23,746 bases of DNA. Source: an uncultured Ellagibacter sp. GTDB lineage: Bacteria > Actinomycetota > Coriobacteriia > Coriobacteriales > Eggerthellaceae. Below the pieces are notes generated by a model. It had not been told where the DNA came from. It did no database searches and saw only the letters and a program-made list of their open reading frames with translations. The stretch lies in NCBI GenBank assembly GCA_934661105.1, contig CAKUIV010000016.1, forward strand, positions 1 through 23,746, given 5' to 3'. The position numbers and the translations under genes are program-made. Of the stretch, positions 1 to 6,388 are shown in pieces (the stretch's first letter is position 1; each line of letters begins with the position of its first letter).

Positions 1-709
1 GCTTCCAAGAGCAGACGATGCCCTCGAGATCCTCAAGCGAGGCGATGCGTGGATAGGGACAGGCGACGTGCTTTCCCGCACGATCGATGATTACGGGATG
101 AATGCCTGCCGATGTTGCGCCGTCTCCATCCGCTTCAGGCAGATCGCCGACATGGAGAGCGCGTGCGGGGTCTACGCCCATTCGCTCAAGCGCCAGATCG
201 AACACGACGTGGTCGGGTTTTCGATAACCGACAGCGGCGGAAGCAATCACGTCGTCGAAATAGGGGAGCAGCTTGAGCTCCCGCAGGAGCCCCTCCAACG
301 AGGCATCCCAGTTCGATACGACACCGAGTCGCACCCCTGCGTATTTGAGCGTTCTGAGGGCTTTCAGGACGTCTGGATAGATCTCCCAGTGGTCTGCATG
401 CAAGTATGCCTGGTAAAGGTCACTCGATATGCCGGGGGCGTCGTGCTCGAGGCCGGTGAAATTCGCGAGCATGGTGTACATGTCGATCCAGATCTGGCGC
501 GACCGCTCGTGCGAGCACCAGAAGTCGCCGTCGCGCAGGTATTCGGCTTCGTAATAGGCGTCGATCTCGTCCCTGTAGGGTAGAACCTGCGAAAGGGCGA
601 TATCGTGCCCTCGTTTTCGGGCGACATCGACGAAAGCAACCGGAACGTCGGGGCAAGCGTGAATCAGAGTCCCCCCGATGTCGAAGAAGACTGCGTCGTA
701 TCGGTTCAT
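1..709 (-). CDS. HAD-superfamily hydrolase, C-terminus cut by window edge
   Basis: An open frame starts at ATG 709 (minus) behind a GAAAGGCGG ribosome site and runs without a stop to base 1, giving 236 visible residues. The four HAD motifs are present in order: FFDIGGTL at residues 8-15 (nucleophile D10), VVSNWD (motif II Ser), GYRKPDHVVF (motif III Lys) and HVGDLPEADGDGA (motif IV). HAD enzymes are mostly cytoplasmic phosphatases acting on small phosphorylated metabolites. The substrate cannot be told from sequence. The second motif I Asp, usually the general acid/base (DxD), is Gly here. That form also occurs in HDHD3-like HAD proteins, so activity may be altered or absent. An insertion after motif I (about residues 20-95) looks like a helical C1 cap. 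At 236 residues the gene is probably near its end. It lies just downstream of the tRNA-Val terminator, and I see no clear promoter of its own. Confidence 0.85.
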   Translation of the reverse strand, partial: MNRYDAVFFDIGGTLIHACPDVPVAFVDVARKRGHDIALSQVLPYRDEIDAYYEAEYLRDGDFWCSHERSRQIWIDMYTMLANFTGLEHDAPGISSDLYQAYLHADHWEIYPDVLKALRTLKYAGVRLGVVSNWDASLEGLLRELKLLPYFDDVIASAAVGYRKPDHVVFDLALERMGVDPARALHVGDLPEADGDGATSAGIHPVIIDRAGKHVACPYPRIASLEDLEGIVCSWK

Positions 710-766
710 GTTCCGCCTTTCGAGAGAGAGGTGGTTGCCGTCGTCGTGAGGTTTGAGCGGTAAAGC

Positions 767-799
767 AAAAAAGCCAGGCACATAACGTACCTGGCTTTA
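767..799 (-). terminator. Intrinsic terminator of tRNA-Val
   Basis: Read on the minus strand, a 9-bp stem (AAAGCCAGG at 790-798 pairing with CCTGGCTTT at 770-778) closes an 11-base loop and runs into a T tract (767-772). It begins 9 bases after the tRNA CCA end. Confidence 0.85.
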
Positions 800-806
800 G
801 GATTCA

Positions 807-881
<75 letters not shown>

Positions 882-887
882 ATGTCC

Positions 888-922
888 TTGTTGACTTCCT
901 TTGCGCTCTTGCGCGTCAACAA
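888..922 (-). other. Bulged hairpin forming the pre-tRNA-Val 5' leader
   Basis: On the minus strand an 8-bp outer stem (TTGTTGAC 922-915 with GTCAACAA 895-888) stacks on a 4-bp GCGC/GCGC inner stem with an AAGA loop. The 7-base bulge AAAGGAA (902-896) lies only on the 3' side. The predicted transcription start (6-7 bases after the -10 box) falls at the first base of the stem. The hairpin ends 6 bases before the tRNA. Function is unknown; an effect on RNase P processing or leader stability is inference. Confidence 0.6.
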
Positions 923-928
923 GACGAT

Positions 929-956
929 AGTATAGCAGACCTGGAATTCTTGCCAA
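929..956 (-). promoter_or_regulatory. Promoter of tRNA-Val
   Basis: Minus-strand -35 TTGGCA (956-951), 16-base spacer and -10 TATACT (934-929), close to the housekeeping sigma consensus. Predicted start is near 922, about 41 bases before the mature tRNA. Confidence 0.75.
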
Positions 957-1033
957 CCCCTTTTCTCATCTTTTTTCGAAAAAATTTCGCTAGGAGGGGA
1001 TTGCACGGGAAAATGCCTGATCAACCTAATAAT

Positions 1034-1831
1034 TTACTTCGTCATGCGCACACCGACGTAAACCGATGTGTCGGGCAGCCCTTTGATCTTGTAGACGCTT
1101 GAAAGGGGGATGGCCGAGATGCGCCACGTGTAGGTGCTCCCGTTCGCGCTCACGGTACCGGATTTGTAGGTGTTTCCAGCGTCGTCGGTACCGCTGTCGA
1201 CGATCGCGGCCTCGGTGAGCCCTTCAGCGTCCATTGCGAGGTTGATTGCCTCGTCAACGCTTCCCGAGGTGAAGTCGGCGAACTTAAGGCGCATGTCGGT
1301 CGTGCCGGTTCGGTTCACGGTGAGCGTCCACGAACCCTTGAGGAGTCTTGATGCGTCGCTCGCGGACAAGCTCGAGATTCCCGACGCGTACATCGTTCCC
1401 GCATCGACGAGGCTCACATCGGCGGGAAGTTTCACGAGGTCGAAGCCGCCGTCGGGGTATTGGCCGTCCTTCGTTGTCTCGTATATCGTGTAGCCGGCAT
1501 CGGTGAAACCCTGCTTGATCGTCGCATCGTCGCTTTCCATGAGCGAGGCGAGGTTGGGCAAATCGTAACTCACGTTGCGCGCGATGTTTTCTTGAACGGT
1601 CTGCTCAGCGCGGGCGGGGGCTCCGAAGATGCTGTCGAAGTATTTCATCAGCATGAACGCGCCGATGATCGCCGCGATGACAAGCAGTACCCCCACTACC
1701 TTGTAAGACGTTCGCGGAAAATCGAACGGGCGGGAAAGCCCCGATCCGTCCAGGTACTTCACCGATCCTTCAACATCGGAATATTCAGATTCGCGAAGCG
1801 CGTGGCTCGTTTCGCCGTTGCCGTGTTCCAT
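1034..1831 (-). CDS. Single-pass membrane protein of unknown function
   Basis: 265 residues starting at ATG 1831, with an AGGAG ribosome site 7 bases upstream. I do not recognise a family. The first ~42 residues are polar and should be cytoplasmic. One hydrophobic helix spans residues 43-63 (VVGVLLVIAAIIGAFMLM). The remaining ~200 residues are hydrophilic, rich in Ser, Thr, Asp and Gly, and should lie outside the membrane. The extracytoplasmic part contains alternating beta-like stretches (for example GSWTLTVNRTGTTDMRLKFA) and ends in YVGVRMTK. The lack of a cleavage site suggests an N-in anchor rather than a secreted protein. It is divergent from the TerC riboswitch transcript, with overlapping promoter regions. 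No adjacent partner gives a function. Confidence 0.85.
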   Translation of the reverse strand: MEHGNGETSHALRESEYSDVEGSVKYLDGSGLSRPFDFPRTSYKVVGVLLVIAAIIGAFMLMKYFDSIFGAPARAEQTVQENIARNVSYDLPNLASLMESDDATIKQGFTDAGYTIYETTKDGQYPDGGFDLVKLPADVSLVDAGTMYASGISSLSASDASRLLKGSWTLTVNRTGTTDMRLKFADFTSGSVDEAINLAMDAEGLTEAAIVDSGTDDAGNTYKSGTVSANGSTYTWRISAIPLSSVYKIKGLPDTSVYVGVRMTK

Positions 1832-1866
1832 AGGGTTCGCTCCTGTACGGTTTGTGTGTTTCGCCG

Positions 1867-1875
1867 ATTATAGCA
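1867..1875 (-). promoter_or_regulatory. Extended -10 promoter of the membrane-protein gene
   Basis: The minus strand reads TGCTATAAT, a perfect extended -10 (TGnTATAAT), 35 bases before the ATG at 1831. No good -35 is visible, as is common for extended -10 promoters. Confidence 0.65.
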
Positions 1876-1905
1876 TTGTGGGAAAACGTGGCTCCGTGGT
1901 ACGAT
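1876..1905 (+). promoter_or_regulatory. Probable promoter of the riboswitch-terC transcript
   Basis: TTGTGG (1876-1881), 18-base spacer and TACGAT (1900-1905). The position fits, because transcription would begin at about 1911-1912, near the 5' strand of aptamer helix P1. It abuts the divergent minus-strand -10 box. Confidence 0.45.
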
Positions 1906-2045
1906 TTCCGCGCCCGTGGGGGAGTAGTTGGCGCAATCGCATGCGCGGCACGTTCAACATCATGGCCTTTCGATAGGTCTGGCGTGTCTGAAATAACGAG
2001 ACTCATGGCGTAACGGCACTGCCGCTGCGCCATGAGTCTTTTTTT
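1905..2045 (+). promoter_or_regulatory. yybP-ykoY (manganese) riboswitch
   Basis: The leader of the TerC gene carries the conserved GGGGAGTAG loop (1919-1927) and a second conserved loop in GGCCTTTCGATAGGTC (about 1965-1979). They are brought together by P1: CGCGCC 1909-1914 pairs with GGCGTG 1981-1986 (one G-U). A small hairpin GCGCA/TGCGC lies between. An intrinsic terminator hairpin follows at once as expression platform. yybP-ykoY RNAs sense Mn2+ and commonly precede TerC/Alx-type genes, as here. The usual outcome is that ligand binding prevents termination and turns the gene on. The direction here is inferred from the layout. Confidence 0.85.
1999..2045 (+). terminator. Riboswitch expression-platform terminator
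   Basis: An 11-bp stem GACTCATGGCG (2000-2010) with CGCCATGAGTC (2028-2038), extended by A1999-T2039, has a small inner CGGC/GCCG pairing and ends in seven T residues (2039-2045). It lies 64 bases before the terC start codon. Confidence 0.88.
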
Positions 2046-2108
2046 ATGCATGCCGCCTGCTGCCTCGCCGAAAAAGCAAGAAAGCCGGATCTAAGACGAG
2101 GAGACGAC

Positions 2109-2927
2109 GTGGATCTTTCAATCTTTACCAGCCCTGAAGCGTGGATCAGCCTGATCACGCTTATCTTCCTGGAAATCGTGCTCGGTGTCGACAACATCGT
2201 GTTCATTTCCATCACCTCGAATCGACTGCCGAAGGAAAAGCAGCATATCGGCCGCAAGCTCGGCCTAGCGGGTGCCATGGTGTCGCGCTGCATCTTTTTA
2301 TGCTTCGCGAGCTTCCTCGTGCACATGACGACGCCGCTTTTCACCATCGACCTCGGCTTCTTCGCGCACGGCTTCTCCGTTCGCGACATCGTGCTCCTGC
2401 TTGGCGGTGCCTACCTTATCTACAAGGGTATCGACGAGTTGCGCGGTGTGCTCGCGCTCACCGAGGAAAAGGCCGCGCAGTCCGAGGAGCACAAGGCACT
2501 CCATCAGATCGGGCTTGCCCAGGCCATTGCCACCATCATGGTGATGGACGTCGTGTTCTCCATCGATTCGGTCATCACGGCGGTTGGCCTTGCGAACTAT
2601 CTCATCATCATGATTCTGGCGGTCGTCATCGCGGTTGTCATGATGATGGCCTTCATCGATCCGATCTCCGATTTCATCAACAGCCACGCCGAGATGAAGA
2701 TTCTCGCGCTGTGCTTCATCAGCGTCATCGGCGTGCTGCTGTTCCTTGATTCCCTCGGGATCAACTCCGGCATCGAGGTGCTCGATATGCACATGGAGAA
2801 ACTCATGGTGTACTTCGCCATGGTATTCGCCTTCGTCTTGGAATTGATTCAGATGCGCTACGGCACCAACCTCAAGGCTTGGAAGGAAAGCCTCCAAGCG
2901 GATGACCAGGCAAAAGTCGAGAAGTAG
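2109..2927 (+). CDS. TerC-family integral membrane protein (putative metal exporter)
   Basis: A 272-residue TerC/Alx-family protein. I chose GTG 2109 as the start. It has GAGGAG 5 bases upstream and gives the usual family N-terminus, whereas ATG 2046 would begin on the last base of the riboswitch terminator with no ribosome site. Family hallmarks are visible: the acidic membrane motif GVDNIVF near residues 26-32 and its internal counterpart FSIDSVITAVG, as expected of an internally repeated fold. About seven to eight hydrophobic helices are present, and a charged cytoplasmic loop (EEKAAQSEEHK) separates the two halves. Riboswitch-controlled TerC proteins are associated with Mn2+ efflux or loading of exported proteins. 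The upstream manganese riboswitch supports a role in relieving manganese excess. Confidence 0.93.
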   Translation: MDLSIFTSPEAWISLITLIFLEIVLGVDNIVFISITSNRLPKEKQHIGRKLGLAGAMVSRCIFLCFASFLVHMTTPLFTIDLGFFAHGFSVRDIVLLLGGAYLIYKGIDELRGVLALTEEKAAQSEEHKALHQIGLAQAIATIMVMDVVFSIDSVITAVGLANYLIIMILAVVIAVVMMMAFIDPISDFINSHAEMKILALCFISVIGVLLFLDSLGINSGIEVLDMHMEKLMVYFAMVFAFVLELIQMRYGTNLKAWKESLQADDQAKVEK

Positions 2928-2994
2928 ACGGGTTGATGCAGGGGTGCTCGAGGGGCGGGTTGGAAGAAAAATCCGAAAAACTTGAAATTACCCC

Positions 2995-3022
2995 TTGCGC
3001 GATTCTGTGAGTCTGTTAATAT
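2995..3022 (+). promoter_or_regulatory. Promoter of tRNA-Leu
   Basis: TTGCGC (2995-3000), 16-base spacer and TAATAT (3017-3022). Predicted start is about 3029, 28 bases before the tRNA. Confidence 0.55.
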
Positions 3023-3029
3023 ATTCAAC

Positions 3030-3055
3030 GTTGCGTCTGACGCAGACGAAACAAC
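3030..3055 (+). other. Bulged hairpin forming the pre-tRNA-Leu 5' leader
   Basis: Outer stem GTTG (3030-3033) with CAAC (3052-3055), inner stem CGTCTG (3034-3039) with CAGACG (3043-3048), loop ACG, and an AAA bulge on the 3' side only (3049-3051). It starts at the predicted transcription start and ends two bases before the tRNA. The architecture matches the tRNA-Val leader despite different sequence. Confidence 0.6.
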
Positions 3056-3057
3056 TC

Positions 3058-3147
3058 GTCGGAGTGGTGGAACGGCAGACACGCTAGCTTGAGGTGCTAG
3101 TGCCCACTTATACGGGTGTGCGGGTTCAAATCCCGCCTCCGACACCA
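3058..3147 (+). tRNA. tRNA-Leu (anticodon GAG)
   Basis: A class II tRNA. Acceptor GTCGGAG pairs with CTCCGAC (7 bp). Anticodon stem CTAGC/GCTAG encloses TTGAGGT (anticodon GAG, Leu). A long variable arm (TGCCCACTTATACGGGTG region) precedes the T arm GGGTTCAAATCCC. CCA is encoded at 3145-3147. Confidence 0.95.
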
Positions 3148-3156
3148 TCGATTGTT

Positions 3157-3182
3157 AAAGCCCCTCTTCGGAGGGGCTTTTT
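3157..3182 (+). terminator. Intrinsic terminator of tRNA-Leu
   Basis: AAAGCCCCTC, UUCG tetraloop, GAGGGGCTTTTT: a 10-bp stem capped by a stable tetraloop and followed by T residues, 9 bases after the CCA end. Confidence 0.92.
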
Positions 3183-3333
3183 CATATTCTGAAATCATCT
3201 ATGCAATCTTGCTACCGTAGGTTTCACGCCTCGGCCGGATTTTATGCGCGTTTTAACGAAACTCTGCTATGGGCATGCGTTTCCCCTGATAAAGGGGGTT
3301 GACTGTGGAAAATCGGCGAGATGAAAGGGACGG

Positions 3334-3373
3334 GCCGGGCGACAAGCTTCCCATGATTGCCTTATCGCCCGGC
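3334..3373. other. Large inverted repeat between tRNA-Leu and the lipid kinase
   Basis: GCCGGGCGA (3334-3342) is the exact complement of TCGCCCGGC (3365-3373), and pairing continues inward with one mismatch to about 3346/3361. It lies 16 bases past the stop of the minus-strand lipid kinase gene, so it may end that transcript. No T tract follows on either strand, so intrinsic termination is not assured. The rest of 3183-3388 shows nothing I can name. Confidence 0.4.
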
Positions 3374-3388
3374 TCGCCTTCCCTGGCT

Positions 3389-4348
3389 TTATCCGACTTG
3401 GGCCCAAGGGGCTTTACCCGCTTCGCTCTCCGCGCCGAAGAGCTCGACGCATTCCTCGCTCACGAGGAAACGCGCCGCTTTGGGGAGGATGCGTGCCGAG
3501 AGCGGCGTCGTGACGCCGGCGACTTCGCCGTCAAACTGGATTTCCATCGGCGGTTCGGCGTGGACGACCACGTTTCTTGCCTGGAACGTCTCGATCGTGT
3601 CGGGACTGTCCTTGAAATTGTCATGGTCGATGGCGCGCGCCAGGAGGGCGGGGATGAGACCGAAGGCGTTCGCCGCCTTCAGCACCACGACGTCGAGCAA
3701 ACCGTCGCGCGGATTGTTCTTGTTCGTGACGGAAATGTCGAACTGGATTTTCGAGAAGTTCACGAGCAGTACCCCGAGACCCTCGCTTTGAACGATTTCG
3801 CCGTCGAGTTCGAGGGAAATCTTCGACACTGGAGGCAAGGGGTTCGTGATGGCTGCGGAAAAGTAGGCCATCGGGCCGAGAAGCCGCTTCGATGGCTGGG
3901 CCCCCGCCATGATCGCCGCGTCGTAGCCTGCTCCCGCCATGATGCCGAATCCGCGCGTTTCCGGCTCTCCTTCTTTTCCCATGAACTCGATTTCGGCCAA
4001 GTCGAAGTCGAGGGTGATGCCCGCGCGCAAAAGCTTGGCGAGGGCGTGCGGCTCGTTGGGGGAGGCGAGATTCAGTGCGAGCAGGTTGGCGGTTCCTGCG
4101 GGGAAGGGGAGAATCGGGATGCCGGAGCCTGCAAGGCAATGGCTTGCGGCGGTGACCGTGCCGTCGCCGCCGCTTGCAACGACGGCGTCGAAGGCGTCGG
4201 CATCTGCGAGCAGGTCCTTCAGATCGGTCGTTCCGTCGGTGCAGCGAAGGCAGGCCTCATCGCCGTCTGTCGCGAACGAACGCACGAAATCGTAGATCGC
4301 GCCTTCTCCGTAACCGGATGCCAGATTGTTCAGCACGAGCAGTTTCAC
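3389..4348 (-). CDS. Diacylglycerol kinase-family lipid kinase (YegS/DgkB-like)
   Basis: 319 residues from GTG 4348, chosen because GGAGGGG lies 5 bases upstream and the product then begins MKLLVLNNLASGYGEG, the usual NP-loop-like start. The nucleotide-binding signature SGGDGTV is at about residues 59-65, followed by LPFPAGTANLLA (the conserved G-T-x-N). The C-terminal half is the beta-rich lipid kinase domain, including VHAEPPMEIQFDGE, which matches the conserved QxDGE stretch. These cytoplasmic, membrane-associated enzymes phosphorylate diacylglycerol, sphingoid bases or similar lipids using ATP. In Gram-positives DgkB recycles diacylglycerol released by lipoteichoic acid synthesis. The exact substrate is not resolvable here. 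It is divergent from the ribonuclease D gene. Confidence 0.9.
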   Translation of the reverse strand: MKLLVLNNLASGYGEGAIYDFVRSFATDGDEACLRCTDGTTDLKDLLADADAFDAVVASGGDGTVTAASHCLAGSGIPILPFPAGTANLLALNLASPNEPHALAKLLRAGITLDFDLAEIEFMGKEGEPETRGFGIMAGAGYDAAIMAGAQPSKRLLGPMAYFSAAITNPLPPVSKISLELDGEIVQSEGLGVLLVNFSKIQFDISVTNKNNPRDGLLDVVVLKAANAFGLIPALLARAIDHDNFKDSPDTIETFQARNVVVHAEPPMEIQFDGEVAGVTTPLSARILPKAARFLVSEECVELFGAESEAGKAPWAQVG

Positions 4349-4431
4349 AGAATCCCCTCCGATTGCTATCATATGCAGATTGTAAAGCAACGTTTACGGC
4401 AACGCATACCAGATATAGTAAGGAAACCATT

Positions 4432-5577
4432 TTGTACATAGCCGACCAGGCCGCTCTCGAGGCGTTCGTTGAAAGGGCGTCGGGCTCTCCGGTGCTCGCC
4501 ATCGACACGGAGTTTCTTCGGGAGAAGACCTACTACCCGCGTCTGTGCCTTTTGCAGCTCGCAACCGACGACGAAGTCGCTATCGTCGACCCGCTTGCGA
4601 TCGACGATTTAACGGCGATAAGCCCCCTGCTCTCCGATGAGCGCACCATGAAGCTTTTCCACGCCGGCGGGCAGGACATCGAGATTCTACTGCGCGAGGT
4701 GGGGACGATGCCTCGCCCGCTTTTCGATACGCAGGTTGCGGCCACGCTTCTCGGGCATACCCAGCAGATCGGCTACGGCGCGCTTGTCCATGCGGAATGC
4801 GGTGTGTCGCTTAAGAAGATCGACTCGTTCACCGATTGGTCGCAGCGTCCGCTTTCCGATTCCCAGATCGATTACGCGGCCGACGACGTCGTCTACCTTC
4901 CTCGCGTGTATCGCCAAATGAAGAAAAAGCTCGAATCGAAGGGACGTCTCGGTTGGCTCGAGCCCGACTTCGAGGAGATGATGGATCCGGCGAAGTACTC
5001 GGAGAATCCGCGCCTTCGTTTCCGCAGGTTGAAGCGCGTGAACCAGCTCGATGCGCGACAGCTCGCCGCGGCTCGCGAGTTCGCCGCCTGGCGCGAGGAA
5101 GAGGCGCGCAAGCGCGATATGCCGCGCAAGTGGCTCGTCACCGACGAGCAGATCGTTGAGGCGTGCCGTCGCGATGCGAAGACCATCGACGATTTGTACA
5201 TGGTGCGCGGCGTGCGCGAGAAGCTTCCGGTACGCGATGCCCGCGAGGTCATTGAGCGCATGAAAGCCGGTCGCGCATTGCCAAAGGAGCAATGGCCCGA
5301 GCTCGACAAGTCGTCGCGCAACGAACGCAACGTCGACGCTTCGATCGACCTCATGACGGCGCTTGTTCGCCTTCGCGCAAAGGAAAACGGCGTCGCAATG
5401 CAGACGCTTGCAAGCCACGGCGATCTCGCGGCCGTTGCGCGAGGACACTGCAAGGGCACCGACCTTATGAAGGGATGGCGCCGTGCGCTCGTCGGCGAGG
5501 AACTCGTCGATCTCATCGAGGGTCGGATTGCGCTCAGCCTGAACAAGGGGGAGCTCGTCGTCGAGCGTTTAGGGTAA
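4432..5577 (+). CDS. rnd: Ribonuclease D
   Basis: 381 residues from TTG 4432. AAGGA lies 7 bases upstream, and the product begins at the normal family N-terminus. The frame is open further upstream, but that part is antisense to the lipid kinase gene and has no family similarity I can see. DEDDy exonuclease motifs: AIDTEF (D25, E27), HAGGQD (D82) and DYAADD (Y148xxxD152). An HRDC RNA-binding domain follows at about residues 215-295 (REFAAWREEEARKRD...DLYMVRGVREKLP), with a second helical domain at the end. RNase D is a 3'-5' exonuclease that trims tRNA precursors and other stable RNAs. It leads a probable operon with the metallopeptidase and exonuclease VII genes. Confidence 0.93.
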   Translation: MYIADQAALEAFVERASGSPVLAIDTEFLREKTYYPRLCLLQLATDDEVAIVDPLAIDDLTAISPLLSDERTMKLFHAGGQDIEILLREVGTMPRPLFDTQVAATLLGHTQQIGYGALVHAECGVSLKKIDSFTDWSQRPLSDSQIDYAADDVVYLPRVYRQMKKKLESKGRLGWLEPDFEEMMDPAKYSENPRLRFRRLKRVNQLDARQLAAAREFAAWREEEARKRDMPRKWLVTDEQIVEACRRDAKTIDDLYMVRGVREKLPVRDAREVIERMKAGRALPKEQWPELDKSSRNERNVDASIDLMTALVRLRAKENGVAMQTLASHGDLAAVARGHCKGTDLMKGWRRALVGEELVDLIEGRIALSLNKGELVVERLG

Positions 5578-5709
5578 CGGTTTGCGAACGTTTCGCGCAG
5601 ACTGACGTGCCGGCAATGCATCGACGTGCTTCGTCGGGTAAAGTACATTTGTACGAAAAAGCGGCCGTGCGGTCGCGCCAAGCGCGCCTTTAAGGAGTGA
5701 ACCGGGCTT

Positions 5710-6381
5710 ATGTTTATGAGTGGAAGCTATCTCGCCCTCGTCGTTGCAACGCTGATCATCGGCATGGGCGCCCAGTTTTACGTGAACAGCCAGATTAAAA
5801 AGTACCTGAGGGTGCCTTCTTCGCGTGGCGTGACCGGCGCGGAGATGGCTCGACGCATGCTCGCCGACCACGGTATCTACAACGTGGAAATCAGGCGGGG
5901 CGGCCCGAGCGAGGACCATTTCGACCCGCGCGACAACTCGATCACGCTCGACCCCGACGCGTTCGGCGGCACGAGCGTCACCGCAATCGCAACCGCATGC
6001 CACGAAGCGGGGCATGCCTGCCAGTTCGCTGAGGACTATGCGCCGATGAAGATTCGCGGTGCGCTCGTTCCGGCCGTGAATTTCGCCTCGAACGCCTGGG
6101 TCTTCATCCTGATGATCGGCATCGCGATGCAGCTTGCCGGCCTGCAGGCGCTTGCCATCGTGGTATATGCCGTGGTCGTGCTGTTCCAGCTCGTCACGCT
6201 TCCGGTTGAATTCAACGCCTCACACCGCGCAATGGACTACCTGAACGGAACGGGGGTCGTGGCGGCGGAAAGCCGTGGCGCTTACAAGGTGCTTCGCGCC
6301 TGCGCGCTCACCTATGTTGCGGCGGCCCTTACCTCGGTTCTCCAGCTTCTGTGGCTGCTCGGCCAGCAGCGCGACGAATAA
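5710..6381 (+). CDS. YugP-type zinc-dependent membrane metallopeptidase
   Basis: 223 residues, the family's usual size. Start ATG 5710 follows AAGGAG by 12 bases, which is somewhat long. ATG 5716 in the same frame is the alternative. A hydrophobic helix spans residues 5-24. The zinc motif HEAGH is at residues 98-102 within ATACHEAGHACQFAE. Two or three hydrophobic helices follow (about 125-185), with PVEFNASHRAMDYL between, resembling the conserved region of Zn_peptidase_2 (YugP/DUF2268-like) proteins. Members are integral membrane proteins with unproven substrates. The stop is only 7 bases before xseA, so the two are probably co-transcribed. The 130 bases upstream contain no clear terminator or promoter. 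Confidence 0.88.
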   Translation: MFMSGSYLALVVATLIIGMGAQFYVNSQIKKYLRVPSSRGVTGAEMARRMLADHGIYNVEIRRGGPSEDHFDPRDNSITLDPDAFGGTSVTAIATACHEAGHACQFAEDYAPMKIRGALVPAVNFASNAWVFILMIGIAMQLAGLQALAIVVYAVVVLFQLVTLPVEFNASHRAMDYLNGTGVVAAESRGAYKVLRACALTYVAAALTSVLQLLWLLGQQRDE

Positions 6382-6388
6382 CCCTTTC

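Noticed and set aside
68..583. 171-codon plus-strand open frame
   Set aside because: Antisense to the HAD hydrolase, whose four motifs are in order on the minus strand.
2046..2108. ATG 2046 as the terC start
   Set aside because: It lies at the end of the riboswitch terminator T tract, has no ribosome site and adds 21 residues not typical of TerC. GTG 2109 has GAGGAG 5 bases upstream.
2858..3148. Minus-strand open frame beginning MVSEAGFEPAHP
   Set aside because: It is the antisense of the tRNA-Leu gene. This peptide is a familiar false prediction produced by tRNA complements.
4414..4419. TATAGT as -10 box for ribonuclease D, with TTTACG 15 bases upstream
   Set aside because: Transcription would begin about 5 bases before the TTG start and omit its ribosome site. 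The spacing is also short.
5655..5694. Palindrome-like GTACATTTGTAC and GC-rich inverted segments before the metallopeptidase gene
   Set aside because: Stems are short and interrupted, with no T tract or operator pattern I can support.
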